Below, one piece after another: positions 35,932-48,583 of a stretch of 64,000 nucleotides of DNA. Below the pieces are notes generated by a model that was not told where the DNA came from, did not search any database, and saw nothing but the letters and a program-made list of their open reading frames with translations. The position numbers and the translations under genes are program-made. Within the stretch, counting starts at the first letter, position 1. Each line of letters starts with the position of its first letter. The stretch is from Spodoptera frugiperda (lineage: Eukaryota; Arthropoda; Insecta; Lepidoptera; Noctuidae), in contig NC_064221.1 in the NCBI RefSeq assembly GCF_023101765.2, forward strand, positions 10,597,465 through 10,661,464, read 5' to 3'.

Positions 35932-36924
35932 ATGGCGCCGATAGCTACGTACGTGTTTTTAGATCTAGAGACTACGGGTCTCCCACAACTTGATAATAAC
36001 CAAACCCGAATTACTGAGTTAAGTATGGTGGCAGTGAAAAGACAACACCTTCTGGACACTCGGCCGGGGGCTGTACCGCGCGTGCTTGACAAGCTGTCGA
36101 TGTGTTTCAACCCTGGAAGATTGATTCACCCAGATAGCACCAATATCACCGGACTCAGCAATGAGCTTCTAGAGCACAACACACTATTCAACTTGAATGT
36201 ATTTAATACGATTAACTCGTTTCTACAGTGTTTAGAGAAACCGATTTGTTTGATCTCGGAAAATGGCCACTCATTTGACTTTCCGATCTTGAAAAATCAC
36301 TTTGAGAAGCTCGGAGTACAATTACCAGACGATACCTTATGTGGAGATAGCCTCTATGCATTCCATGATATACTTGAGGGAGCTAAAGGGGCAGGCAGTA
36401 CTGCAGGAAGCAATTCGCTTGCCAATGTGGCTCAAAATGGTGATAAAGTAAAGAGAGTGCAACTATGTGATGATTCAATAGGTGAACCTTCACCAAAAAA
36501 TGAGGAACAAAGTCCAAATATTGAAAGTGCTCAATCTGAAGAAGTTATAACAGAGGATTTAGAGAAACATTTTAATGAATATGATGATTTGAAGTTTCAG
36601 CAGATAATGAAAGAGCAGAATAATAGGACACCAGAAAAGAAACCCATACAAAACTCATTGACAAAAATCAAGAAGGTGAAACGCAAGATATATTTTGGAA
36701 ACAAGCCAAAACCTACCGTGTCTTATAAGCTTAAGGATATATATGAGAGAGTGTTGAACCGTGCTGCAAATGAAGCTCACCGAGCTGAGAATGATTGTCT
36801 CATGACAATGGAAATAGCCATTGGTTTAAAAGAAAAGTTTGTGGAGTATATGGATGATGAGGAAAATCACTGCAAGTTTAGTGGAGTGAAGGCTATGACA
36901 CCAGGTGTGAAACTGGGAGACTAA
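35932..36924 (+). CDS. TREX-like 3'-5' exonuclease, intronless, copy 2
   Basis: One exon of 330 codons is nearly identical to copy 1 at both ends but has a linker 42 residues longer. Asp11, Glu13, Asp116, His283 and Asp288 are all present in the same motifs. The linker adds an acidic stretch (ITEDLEKHFNEYDDLKFQQI) and keeps the basic KKVKRK segment just before the last part of the domain. Tandem duplication is the simplest origin, with the linker evolving freely. Neither copy has introns, so the founder may have been a retrocopy or an ancestrally intronless gene. A family B repeat lies about 20 bp after the stop in minus orientation, and AATAAA is seen near 37317. Confidence 0.92.
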   Translation: MAPIATYVFLDLETTGLPQLDNNQTRITELSMVAVKRQHLLDTRPGAVPRVLDKLSMCFNPGRLIHPDSTNITGLSNELLEHNTLFNLNVFNTINSFLQCLEKPICLISENGHSFDFPILKNHFEKLGVQLPDDTLCGDSLYAFHDILEGAKGAGSTAGSNSLANVAQNGDKVKRVQLCDDSIGEPSPKNEEQSPNIESAQSEEVITEDLEKHFNEYDDLKFQQIMKEQNNRTPEKKPIQNSLTKIKKVKRKIYFGNKPKPTVSYKLKDIYERVLNRAANEAHRAENDCLMTMEIAIGLKEKFVEYMDDEENHCKFSGVKAMTPGVKLGD

Positions 36925-39740
36925 TTTGGTGCTAATAGTTTTTTAAGGTGGAAACTAATCCAATGACTTTGTCTTGGGCGAGGCGAGAGAGAGTGTCAGA
37001 CCCTTACTGACTAAAAACCATGCCGTTCCTACTCCTGCTTTTCCAGACCGACCCCTGGTAACCCGCTAGGTAGTCCGCAGCTGTGCTAGTAGGTGGTACT
37101 GTTGTATTTCTACATAATTTTAATTTACTATTATTATTTTATCATATAATTTTTTTATGAAGATAATTATTTTGATAAGTTTTTGATGAAACGTTTAGGA
37201 GTTACGTGGCACAAATCATGAGAACAATGTATGTTTAATGTGAAATATTTTGTTAGGTACTTCTTTGGGTTGTATTATTGAAGAAACATTAAAATTTTGA
37301 CCTATTTGTAACTATAATAAAACCATACTTTGACACAATGGTTATGACTTTAAGGCACCTTTTTTTGTAACTTATTTATTCGAAATTACAAGTAATTATT
37401 TTAAACTAAACCTACAGTAAATGAAATTGTCAAACACAAAAAAAAATTGTATTATAAACACCAGGTGCATTTATATGTATTTTTATATCTTTTTAATTTA
37501 TTGGTCTTCTGGTCAAATGGCAACATGAAAATGTTTTTAATGTATTCATTAAAAATGTTTGTATTAGGTACATATTATTATGTTTTGTATTAAGTATCCT
37601 TTTTAATATTTTCTTTTTTATTAATTTTTAAGTAAATGTTTGCAATATTGAATAAACTTATAAGGTGATAATTATGTAAGTATTATACCTGCGGTAGATA
37701 CATACATATGGATATATTTTGACTGTAATAATTTTTGATCTCTTGATATACCAAAATTCTAAATTATTCTTGAACAAATGAAATGCAACTTTATTTGCTA
37801 TTGCATAGAGTAGAATATTTTATTGATTTACAATGGTTGTAAAACTCTTGTATTAATATAAATTGTGTAACCCATAATTCTACACTATATGCTATATAAT
37901 TTTACTATAATTCATGTTTATTTTTTTATCAAAATAAAGTTTTATTATACTCAACTGACTTTCAATTAGTTTTGTACCTATCTTAATATTTGTGAGATTG
38001 TGTGTTGGTGTGTATATTTGCCACTCAATCACATCAAAAAGGATTAGGATAATATTTGGAACGGGGAGTGTGTGTGGTTTGGAACAACACATAAGCCCCT
38101 TTTTTCCTACAGGTACACAAACAAAGCCGCAGGCAAAAGCTTGTTTATAATAAAATCAATCTATATATTCTTTGATATGCTTGGCAAACCTGAAGATAAT
38201 GATAAACCCCTCTTATGTAAAGGAGGCCCTTAAGACCTTTTTTTGTGATTGGGGAAAATCAGCCAATGACTTCTCTCGCCTTAGTCGAGGCGAGAGGGAG
38301 TGTCTAACTCTTACTAAGAACCACCCCGTTCCTGATACATTTGGGTAGTATCCTCGGTCAAAAATAAATTATTACAACTTTTCAATACAATAAAATATTA
38401 AAAAATAATCACACTCTCATTCATAAATTTGATGAACTATTTAATTTTCGATTTTTTCTAGCTAAATTTCTAGAAATAAGTCTGCTATTTGACGTCAAAA
38501 ACTTATGACGTCATAACGCACTATTTCATACAAAGTTCATAGAAAATATCGTTTTTGACGTTTCGAAAAAAGTATTGAATTTGACTAGTAGGAAAGTAGC
38601 CTATTGTTTACATAATCAATACCTACTATTCATTAATTTTTTTTCATTTATCTTGGTGTAGTATTAGTGTCCTACCGCTTTGGCTTCGGCTTCGACCACC
38701 TTCGGTCAAAAAAACCATCTTCAGCATAACCTCGGCCGGGTTTTAGGCCGAAACCGAAGGTCCAAGCTACTTTAAGTGTGGGAAAGCCAGGCATCGGCAC
38801 GAATGGACCGGCTCGACCGGAGTGATACCACGGTCTCACTGAAAATCGACGTGAAACAACGCTTGCGTTGTGTGAGTCAGATTACCGGAGGCTTCCCTTC
38901 GCAAATCCCCTTCCCAATACCCGATACCCCAACAACCCTTAAGCCCTACCCTAATTCCCAAAAGGCTCGTGTGTTTTAAATACAATGGGCTGCAGCGATT
39001 GCCTGAAATATCACATTGCATGCACGTCTAGACAAGTTCATACGTGTTTGCAAAACAGTCATTATCTCATTAGACTAGATTAGATTAGAAAACTCTTTAT
39101 TCGATAGGTACTCAAAGTTAGTTAGTACACAAAGGAATTAGGTAATTCATAAAAAAAAAATATTTTTTACAAATAAATCACAAACGTTTATAAATCAGCT
39201 TCTATATGAGACAGTATCTAAATCTTTAATACTAAAGTTTTGAAATAAAATTTAATATTAAGTACTTAATTGTAGCTTGTAAGTAATTTTGAACCAAATT
39301 AACTACTGAGAGACTATAAACCTACGGTTTCGGCCTCGGCTTCTGCCATAGGTTGTGGGGATTGTCGATTAATCGGCTTTGGCCTCGGCTTCAGCATCGG
39401 CCAAAAATAGACCTTCGGTCGGACACTAAGTGTAACCTTAACCTCTGGTTGATGTGCGATAATCTTACTTATATTAAATATAAACCCTAAAGTAGGTATG
39501 TGACTGTATGTTTGTTGCTCAATGACGTCAAAACGACTAAAAAGAGAACGGGATGAAATTTGAAACGGATATTATGGTCTGGAATAAAGCAGGCTACTTC
39601 TTATTCCAGTATAATTCATTTATTATAGTCGAATACCATTAAACGCTTGCCACAAACCGGGATCAATTCCTAACTTCTATGAGGTCCTAGTACATTTTCC
39701 TAGTATCTACTCTTTTAAAAAGTCTTTTACAACCTTTTAG
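36925..39740. other. Intergenic stretch with several repeats
   Basis: It holds family B copies in minus orientation at 36945-37090 and 38235-38345, and a LINE-like 3' end at 37970-38155 (atttgccactcaatcacatc, aaagccgcaggcaaaagctt). A SINE family A copy lies at 38778-38995, and a second LINE-like end at about 39440-39610. Two related segments rich in ggcttcggcttcg-type sequence lie at 38675-38765 and 39325-39425. The missing first exon of TMEM234 probably lies here, but I could not identify it. Confidence 0.55.
38778..38995 (+). repeat. SINE family A copy
   Basis: The consensus cggcacgaatggaccggctc, tgataccacggtctcactg and aaacaacgcttgcgttgtgt is clear; it ends near aaaaggctcgtgtg. The 3' third has diverged. 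Confidence 0.75.
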
Positions 39741-42288
<2,548 letters not shown>

Positions 42289-42577
42289 CGCTCCACGTAG
42301 GTAATCACATGCTCTTTTCGTTAAATACTGAAGAAGAAAGAAGAAGATCCAATTATCTTCATATTTTGTTTAAGGTATCAATAAATAGTTACAGGTTCGC
42401 CAACCACAATCAAACTAACTCCTTGTGCTGTTAGGTATTACTTATCTTATAGATGAAAACCAAAATGTTGTTAAGTGTTACCTATCTTAGATTAGGGCTT
42501 CCTTAAAATGTAAGTGAGGTTGGTGACACCGGGAATTATGTGATAGTAGTTACTATATAATTATAAAAACATACAAA

Positions 42578-43014
42578 CGCGACGTCCTCTGTGAGCGATC
42601 TAGAAGCGAAAGCGAGGCGGTGCGGTGACACGCGAATTCAACGCGATGCGGTGTAACACGACTGCTATAAGTAAGCGTCCACAGGCCCGCATCGTACGCA
42701 TTCCGTATGACGTCGCAGTACGCATCGCATGTACGCATTGCCAATGATGCGGTCCGTACGATGCGGATCAGTGGACTCAGTTGTATGAGTTTCTATACAA
42801 GACAAACTAAAATCCGTTGCGTACGTGCTTGTGGTCCTACTTAGGCTACGTGCATGTGAATCGTTTCGTTTTGTTTCTGTTTCCGCGTCCAATTCGCGCG
42901 AGTCAAGCCAATTGATCGTGTTCCGTACGGCATCCCAATGGCGGTTGGTCAGATACACCACGCTAAGATTACGACACCGCCTTCGCTTCTAGATCGCTCA
43001 CACAAGACGTCGCG
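42578..43014. mobile_element. Inverted-repeat element with an inner MITE-like piece
   Basis: The left end cgcgacgtcctctgtgagcg, followed by atctagaagcgaaagcgagg, is mirrored at the right by cttcgcttctagatcgctca and gacgtcgcg. The TIR is about 40 bp with small gaps. Inside, 42672-42860 matches the element at 14865-15113 (cgtccacaggcccgcatcgt). So one element is inserted in, or shares modules with, another. Confidence 0.65.
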
Positions 43015-44468
43015 TAAGCTATGGTCTGCGCAGACGAGAAACAAAATCTTACCAGAAATAAAATCAGTGTTGAATGAAAACTGATTTTCAGAATTACCAA
43101 TAAGCTAAATAAAGAAAAAAATAATAGATTACATTTCATAGAAGTGTAATAAATTGCAAAAAATAACTTTAGTTTACACCTTTTTTACATAAACAGACTG
43201 TCGACGAGCAAACCAACGGATAACGTCATAAATATCCTGCATGATGCATCGCACATGTGAAGTTTACACGTGAATAAACATGGATACAAAATCCCAACGA
43301 ACAACAGTTGGGCAGAATGCCCGCCAGACAGATCACCTCGCCTGGTCGGAGGATCCTCCTTTTCTTAGAGAACTTTACTCTCTGTTCCCTAAAATATCAT
43401 TGGGCAGGGCCCATTTGTTTTGTCACAGTGCACAATCACATTATGGCATCTCCTCTTTGTACTTGCTTCATGCAGACCACTGATCGGGAACTTGAGTAAC
43501 TATAGCAATAAAAACAAAATAATCAGTATTTTAATTTTCCATTTTTATTTTATTTTTTTGTCAAAATGTATTATACAATAAATATTACAAAATAAGAGGC
43601 ACATTATAACTTTACAAGCGTTTTGTAGGTTTTTTTTAATAGAAGTGTAATTTTAAATGAATTTAGGTATCTTATATTTAAGCAGGTGGGAATGAGAAAT
43701 GAAATTAGTATAGATACTATATAAACTTTCGCTTATAGAATATACTTCGTCATTTTCTTACATTTGAAGTTAGATAAAGACAGAATATGGTTGAAAAAGC
43801 TGAGTAGAGTAATTCAAAATAGCGCACGGTGACTAAAACTTGCCACAGAATGTATAAAACGTTAAAAAATGTTACAAATGCATCGTTAACTACTGCTATT
43901 GCTATCGTATTGATTTTTTCCTTAATACTTGTGATGGCGTCTTTTCCTCTCTATTACTATAGGTACCTATAATATTGCTAATGAGCAGAAGTCGGAATTA
44001 CGTAGAGTTATTAATGTACTTACACTGATTTCATACAGCGAAAGAATGAAGTTGATATGCCTCAAATTCCGAGATTAATTTTAATGAGCAGAAAAAATCC
44101 CGTGATATTTAAAATACGCACGACGTTGCCAAACTTACATCAATGACATCGGATGTCCAAAGTTGCAAAATACCAATAAGAGCGATGTTCCCACATTTGT
44201 AGTTCGCACAACATAGCTTGTGAGAACAAACGTTCTTATTATTATTTAGTTGTAATATTGTTGGCCACACGGGATTGTCCATTAGAAGTCCCGGGAAGGC
44301 CAACATTAATATCAACATTTCGATGCAAGTACATAAATAAGTCTAGCTATTCCGACCGCTGGTATTAAGACACCAGTATTTACAATGGTTAAAAATATAT
44401 TGCACTTATATTGCGTTTAGGAAAATAGATTATAGTTATAAGTTTTTAAACTGACATGGTCACTAACA

Positions 44469-44646
44469 CTAACATTAGAACTTGAGACGGGATATTTACC
44501 ATGTTTATTTATGTATATGAGTTTCCGATATTTCGACACTGTTGCAAGCGTCCATGATCACGGATAAACTGGAGTATATGTGGGTGAATGTTTATGAGCA
44601 GACAAATCGATCTACTCTCATATCCCGGCTTAAGTTCTAATGTTAG
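44469..44646. mobile_element. Short inverted-repeat element
   Basis: The left end ctaacattagaacttgagac is mirrored by ttaagttctaatgttag at the right, followed inward by cgggatatt and tatcccgg. It is 178 bp with no open frame. Confidence 0.65.
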
Positions 44647-44771
44647 AAAAAGATTATACATAAATACCTATGTGAAAAATTATGACGTCACCAGTATATT
44701 ATTATGGAAATTACTATGTATACCCTAGTATTGTAACTAATAAAAATAATAGGTAAATGTATTGTGGATGT

Positions 44772-45303
44772 ACAGTTTGGCAAAAAACAGTCTTAAGCGG
44801 TGACAGCTGCAACTAAAAATCGATGACATTGTAAACATTGCCTCAATAGTATCTACATTCTGTGACAACCCTTAAATTCTTAACCCCCAAAAGTCCGGCA
44901 ACGCACTTGTAACGCCTTTGGTGTTTCGGATGTCCATTGGCGACGGCGATTGCTTACCATCAGGTGATCCATCTGCTCGTTTACCGATTTATTCCATAAA
45001 AAAGTGTCCTAGTACAAGTTTACTTTACGTTTAACGAAATCGAAACCAAAGCGCATTTGGCGCTTTGATTGGCCGGCTCGAATGAACCAACCAATCAGAA
45101 CGCCAAACGTGCTGTCGTTTGATCTTGTTGTGGTTAAAATAAACTCGTATTATGCTCTCACTATCTTATAAAGGCATTGTTCACAGGTTTTATTAAAATT
45201 ATCAACTTATGTTGCTTAATTAACCATTTTAAATTAAGCAACACAAGTTGGTAATGCGATACTAGCGACCTCAATTATTCCATACTATTTTTTGCCAAAC
45301 TGT
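44772..45303. mobile_element. Inverted-repeat element with two insertions
   Basis: The outer ends acagtttggcaaaaaa and ttttttgccaaactgt are exact inverse repeats. The interior holds a SINE family A 3' piece (about 44870-45005) and a foldback element related to that at 47555-47703 (about 45008-45170). A left end of the same outer family is at 19458-19550. Confidence 0.75.
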
Positions 45304-46174
45304 TTAACCCATTAGAGAAAGTGGCAGCAACGAAATTATACGTTATTTGGTATCAATTTAAAATCAACTTTAAATGCTTCTTGATACAATTGTATTTGCT
45401 ATTGATTACAAGAGTCAAGAATGTTTCTTTTTTTCTCTTTCATGAGTAAGTAGTCTCATCCTGCTCTTCGCTGCCACTCCGTCTGTCAATTTAAGAAGGT
45501 TGTTTTGTAGTTTATAAAGCAGATACTATAGATAGAATGGAATAAATTATTTATTTATTTAATAGGTATGTTATTAAACAGTGATTGATTAATGCATTAC
45601 GATGTACTAAGATGACAGTGTGCCCAGTATACATTTTAGATGGTTTCATTGCTTTTAAACGACAGTGGCGCCACCCCTAACAAAGTATACTGGTCACACT
45701 ATACAGAAAAATTGTGAAATGACTTTTAAAATACGGTTTGTAAAATCGTTCTTAGTTATTGCATTTTTTGCTTACAATTACGTTTATTTTTTAATAATAA
45801 ATATTACTAAAAATATCTGACTAGTTTATTTTTATTTTACAATTTAAATTGACGAAACTAATTCTAGGTTTTTGGTATAAATTATTAAGATAGTACCTTT
45901 AGGTTACACCTTAGGTTTTAAGTTTAACAAGAAACGGAGAGACCTCAAAATTAAATTTTCATCGCTCAAAATTCTAGTTATCCCAAATCCTAACCTAAAA
46001 TTTACATTTCAAATGAATTTTTAATTTACAATTTAGACTAATTTTTTACAATTTATGTTCTACATCTATCCCTCATGAGCCGAGAAATATACTTCATTAT
46101 AATTAATTGAAACTGTCACAATATTGATACGTTTTGTTATCTATGACACATTATTAAGACGTCACATTAACACA

Positions 46175-46257
46175 TTGAACGCCGTGGTGGTCACCGGTGA
46201 CCGACGTTAGCGGAGGATTTGCCTTCAACAGTTTCATATTAGCAGTCAAAGACTTAA
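46175..46257 (+). repeat. 80-bp dispersed repeat, copy 2
   Basis: It matches 40677-40757 over gaacgccgtggtggtcaccg, cgacgttagcggaggatttg and cagtcaaagactta. Confidence 0.6.
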
Positions 46258-47115
46258 ATTAACTAAAAATCATGATGAAGAGTCCCTCTGTGATTCGAAA
46301 CTAGTAGAGCTTTTCTCCATTAATAATACGTGAGTAAACAGTGATTTTTAGTTAATTTAGTATGACTGATAACGTTACGTTACTACATTATTACATTTAC
46401 CGACTCACAAGTTGGCTAGGCCATTAAAATGATATACGTTTTATATAAAAGAGTCGTCTCCGTCTTGTGTCTACGTAATAAAATATATGTACAATTACTA
46501 AGTATATACTCTCCTAATATTTAAAAATAAATTACTTAATTTTATACAACGCATTCAAAACTCTTTGGTACGCGCTAAATGTCGAATTAATGGAAATAAT
46601 ATATAGCATCCAAATTTTTTCTCCGTACAAAAATGTATTCTATTCTGCTACACTTTTGATAGATTTTCGAATGACATGTACAAGTCAATATTGATTCCAA
46701 TAAAAAAGGAACTTTATCTTACGGCAGTTAAGTCTATAATCCTAAATCCTACCTCGTCTCCTATGAAATATATTTACAAGAAAATGTGAAAGTATTTTTT
46801 ACAGTACCTATAGCGCAAATGAATATAACCCTACCAAATTCGGTGAGGACGTTGTTACAGCGAACTAACTGCCCCACTCAGAGACATTTAATGATTATTT
46901 AAACTATTCCTTAGTAACGATTTTGTTCCGAAAACAATTGCTAAAGACTGGTTTAAGACCATTAAATGAACCTGAGTACGGAGGTAAGTATTCTTTAGTA
47001 TAATTATATTAGATTAATAGTTAAAATGTGTATTGAATTTAGGCGGGTTTTAGTTAAGTCCTGAATACACAAGATACCTTATTATAAAGCAATGTACACA
47101 CTCTACAAGTAACCA

Positions 47116-47339
47116 GTACCTCTACCGTGAGTTTGAAGCAATAGTCGATATATTGGTCGATAGTCGCTAGAGATGACGTAAATTGTTGTATGGCAAATTT
47201 TAGTACCACAGGTGGTCACCTGGTCCTGGTCGCCTCTACCGGTCGGTAGAGGCGTTGTAAAGTTTGCCATACAAAAAATTTACGTCGCCTCTAGCGAATA
47301 TCGACAAATACTATTGCTTCAAACTTATGGTAGAGGTAC
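47116..47339. mobile_element. Foldback element with ~100-bp arms
   Basis: The ends gtacctctaccgtgagtttg and caaacttatggtagaggtac are inverse. The pairing continues inward through gaagcaatagtcgatat, gacgtaaatt and tatggcaaa to a short central loop near ggtcacctggtcc. It would fold into one long hairpin when transcribed. Confidence 0.8.
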
Positions 47340-47554
47340 AGATTAAGCATCTGTAAAGGTGGCGCTGTAGTAGTGCTTATAGCTTTCTATGTAAGACTAG
47401 AAATATCATAAATACATAAATTACAATTAGAATATGTATTGCTATGTTCATTTAATAGAATAACACGTAGTTTGGATCCATTGCGGTTTCGCTAAAGTGA
47501 CAAGACTGACATTTGTGTTTGTGATTTACCCACCAAATACAATCAAATCATTCA

Positions 47555-47703
47555 GTACCCTTAGTTCGAGTTTACTTTACGTTTAAAGTAATCGAAACGA
47601 AAACGCGTCCGCCACTCTGATTGGTTGGTTTATTCAAGCCGGCCAATCAGAGCACCAAACGCGCTCTCGTTTCGATTACGCAGCAAACTCATACTAAGGG
47701 TAC
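47555..47703. mobile_element. Foldback MITE (family P2)
   Basis: The ends gtacccttagttcgagttta and aaactcatactaagggtac are inverse, and the centre has tgattggttggt opposite gccaatcaga. Related copies are at about 45008-45170 and 47996-48300. Confidence 0.75.
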
Positions 47704-47995
47704 AGATACCAAAATCCAGCAAATACTGGCTAAGAAATCAACTTTCTGTTTATTTATGACTATTTTAAGATTGCAATATCTTTTTTTACTAAAAAGCAGT
47801 CTAGTGCTTATATGTTTAAGGATGCAAATTGCTTGGCAGGACATTGTATAATAGCGTTGCTGAGAACCCTGTTTACGAACTAGTGCAGAGTTGTTTATTC
47901 CTCTATACGGGTGTATGTCTTCTTGAGTTATGGTCGTCACTCATTTGTTTATAAAAAATATGAAATAGTTATTAAATGTTATGACGTCTAGTACG

Positions 47996-48300
47996 AGTTT
48001 GCTTTACTTTTAACGAGATCAAATCGAGAGCACGTTCGGCGGTCTGGGGCCTTAGTCTGCTATTACAATTGTGTCAGAATGGTCGATCACTGAGCAGTGC
48101 GAGAGGGACAGAGCTTTGTAGGTTGTATAACTCCATCCCTCTTGCACTGCTCAATGATCGACCATTGTGACACAATTGTAATAGCAGACTAAGGCCCCTG
48201 ATTGGTTGGTTTATGCGAGTTAGCCAATCAAAGCACCGAACACGCTCGTCCGCTCACTCGTTTTCATTACTTTAAACGTAGAGCAAACTGGTAATAGGCC
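47996..48300. mobile_element. Foldback MITE (family P2) split by a second MITE
   Basis: The outer halves, 47996-48046 (agtacgagtttgctttactt) and 48198-48300 (gattggttggtttatgcg to cgtagagcaaactgg), together make a P2 element. The insertion at 48047-48197 interrupts it just before the gattggttggt core. Confidence 0.75.
48047..48197. mobile_element. Foldback MITE (family P1), complete, with CTG target duplication
   Basis: It starts gggccttagtctgctattac and ends with the exact inverse gtaatagcagactaaggccc, 151 bp in all. CTG stands on both sides (48044-48046 and 48198-48200), where the uninterrupted P2 element at 47555 has a single CTG before ATTGG. It is the clearest intact P1 copy and proves that the family moved after P2. 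Confidence 0.85.
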
Positions 48301-48583
48301 CTCCTGTTAGGGAATATATACCATAGTGGTGATTTTTTCCCACAAGCAATAATACATATGTACCTACTTAATTTTTTTAATAGCTTTTTGTTTTTTGATG
48401 GAATATATGTAGTTGCTAACTTTTTATTGAAAATTCCAACTTGAAATTAATTTTTAAATATGTGGCCATAAATTATGAAAGAAGAAACGATTTATTATTT
48501 TTTCTTTCATCGTTTAAAATACTATTTCCTTCTTGAATGCCGGTTGATAACACAATTGAATGACGCCCCATTCTGAAACCAGT

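Larger units (their letters stand above)
42289..48583. other. Gene-poor stretch with nested foldback elements
   Basis: No gene is supported in 6.3 kb. Short open frames at 43280-43483 and 44109-44318 show no domain. The stretch holds the inverted-repeat elements listed separately (42578, 44469, 44772, 47116, 47555, 47996). The rest is AT-rich. The 3' UTR of TMEM234 lies at its left end. An AATAAA near 43108 could end that transcript. Confidence 0.6.

Noticed and set aside
43280..43483. 67-codon open frame with ATG
   Set aside because: No domain, overlaps another open frame of similar size, and sits in a repeat-rich region.
44109..44318. Minus-strand open frame with a hydrophobic start and a GTAAGT-like donor at its end
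   Set aside because: Could be a first exon of a small secreted protein, but no following exon was found.
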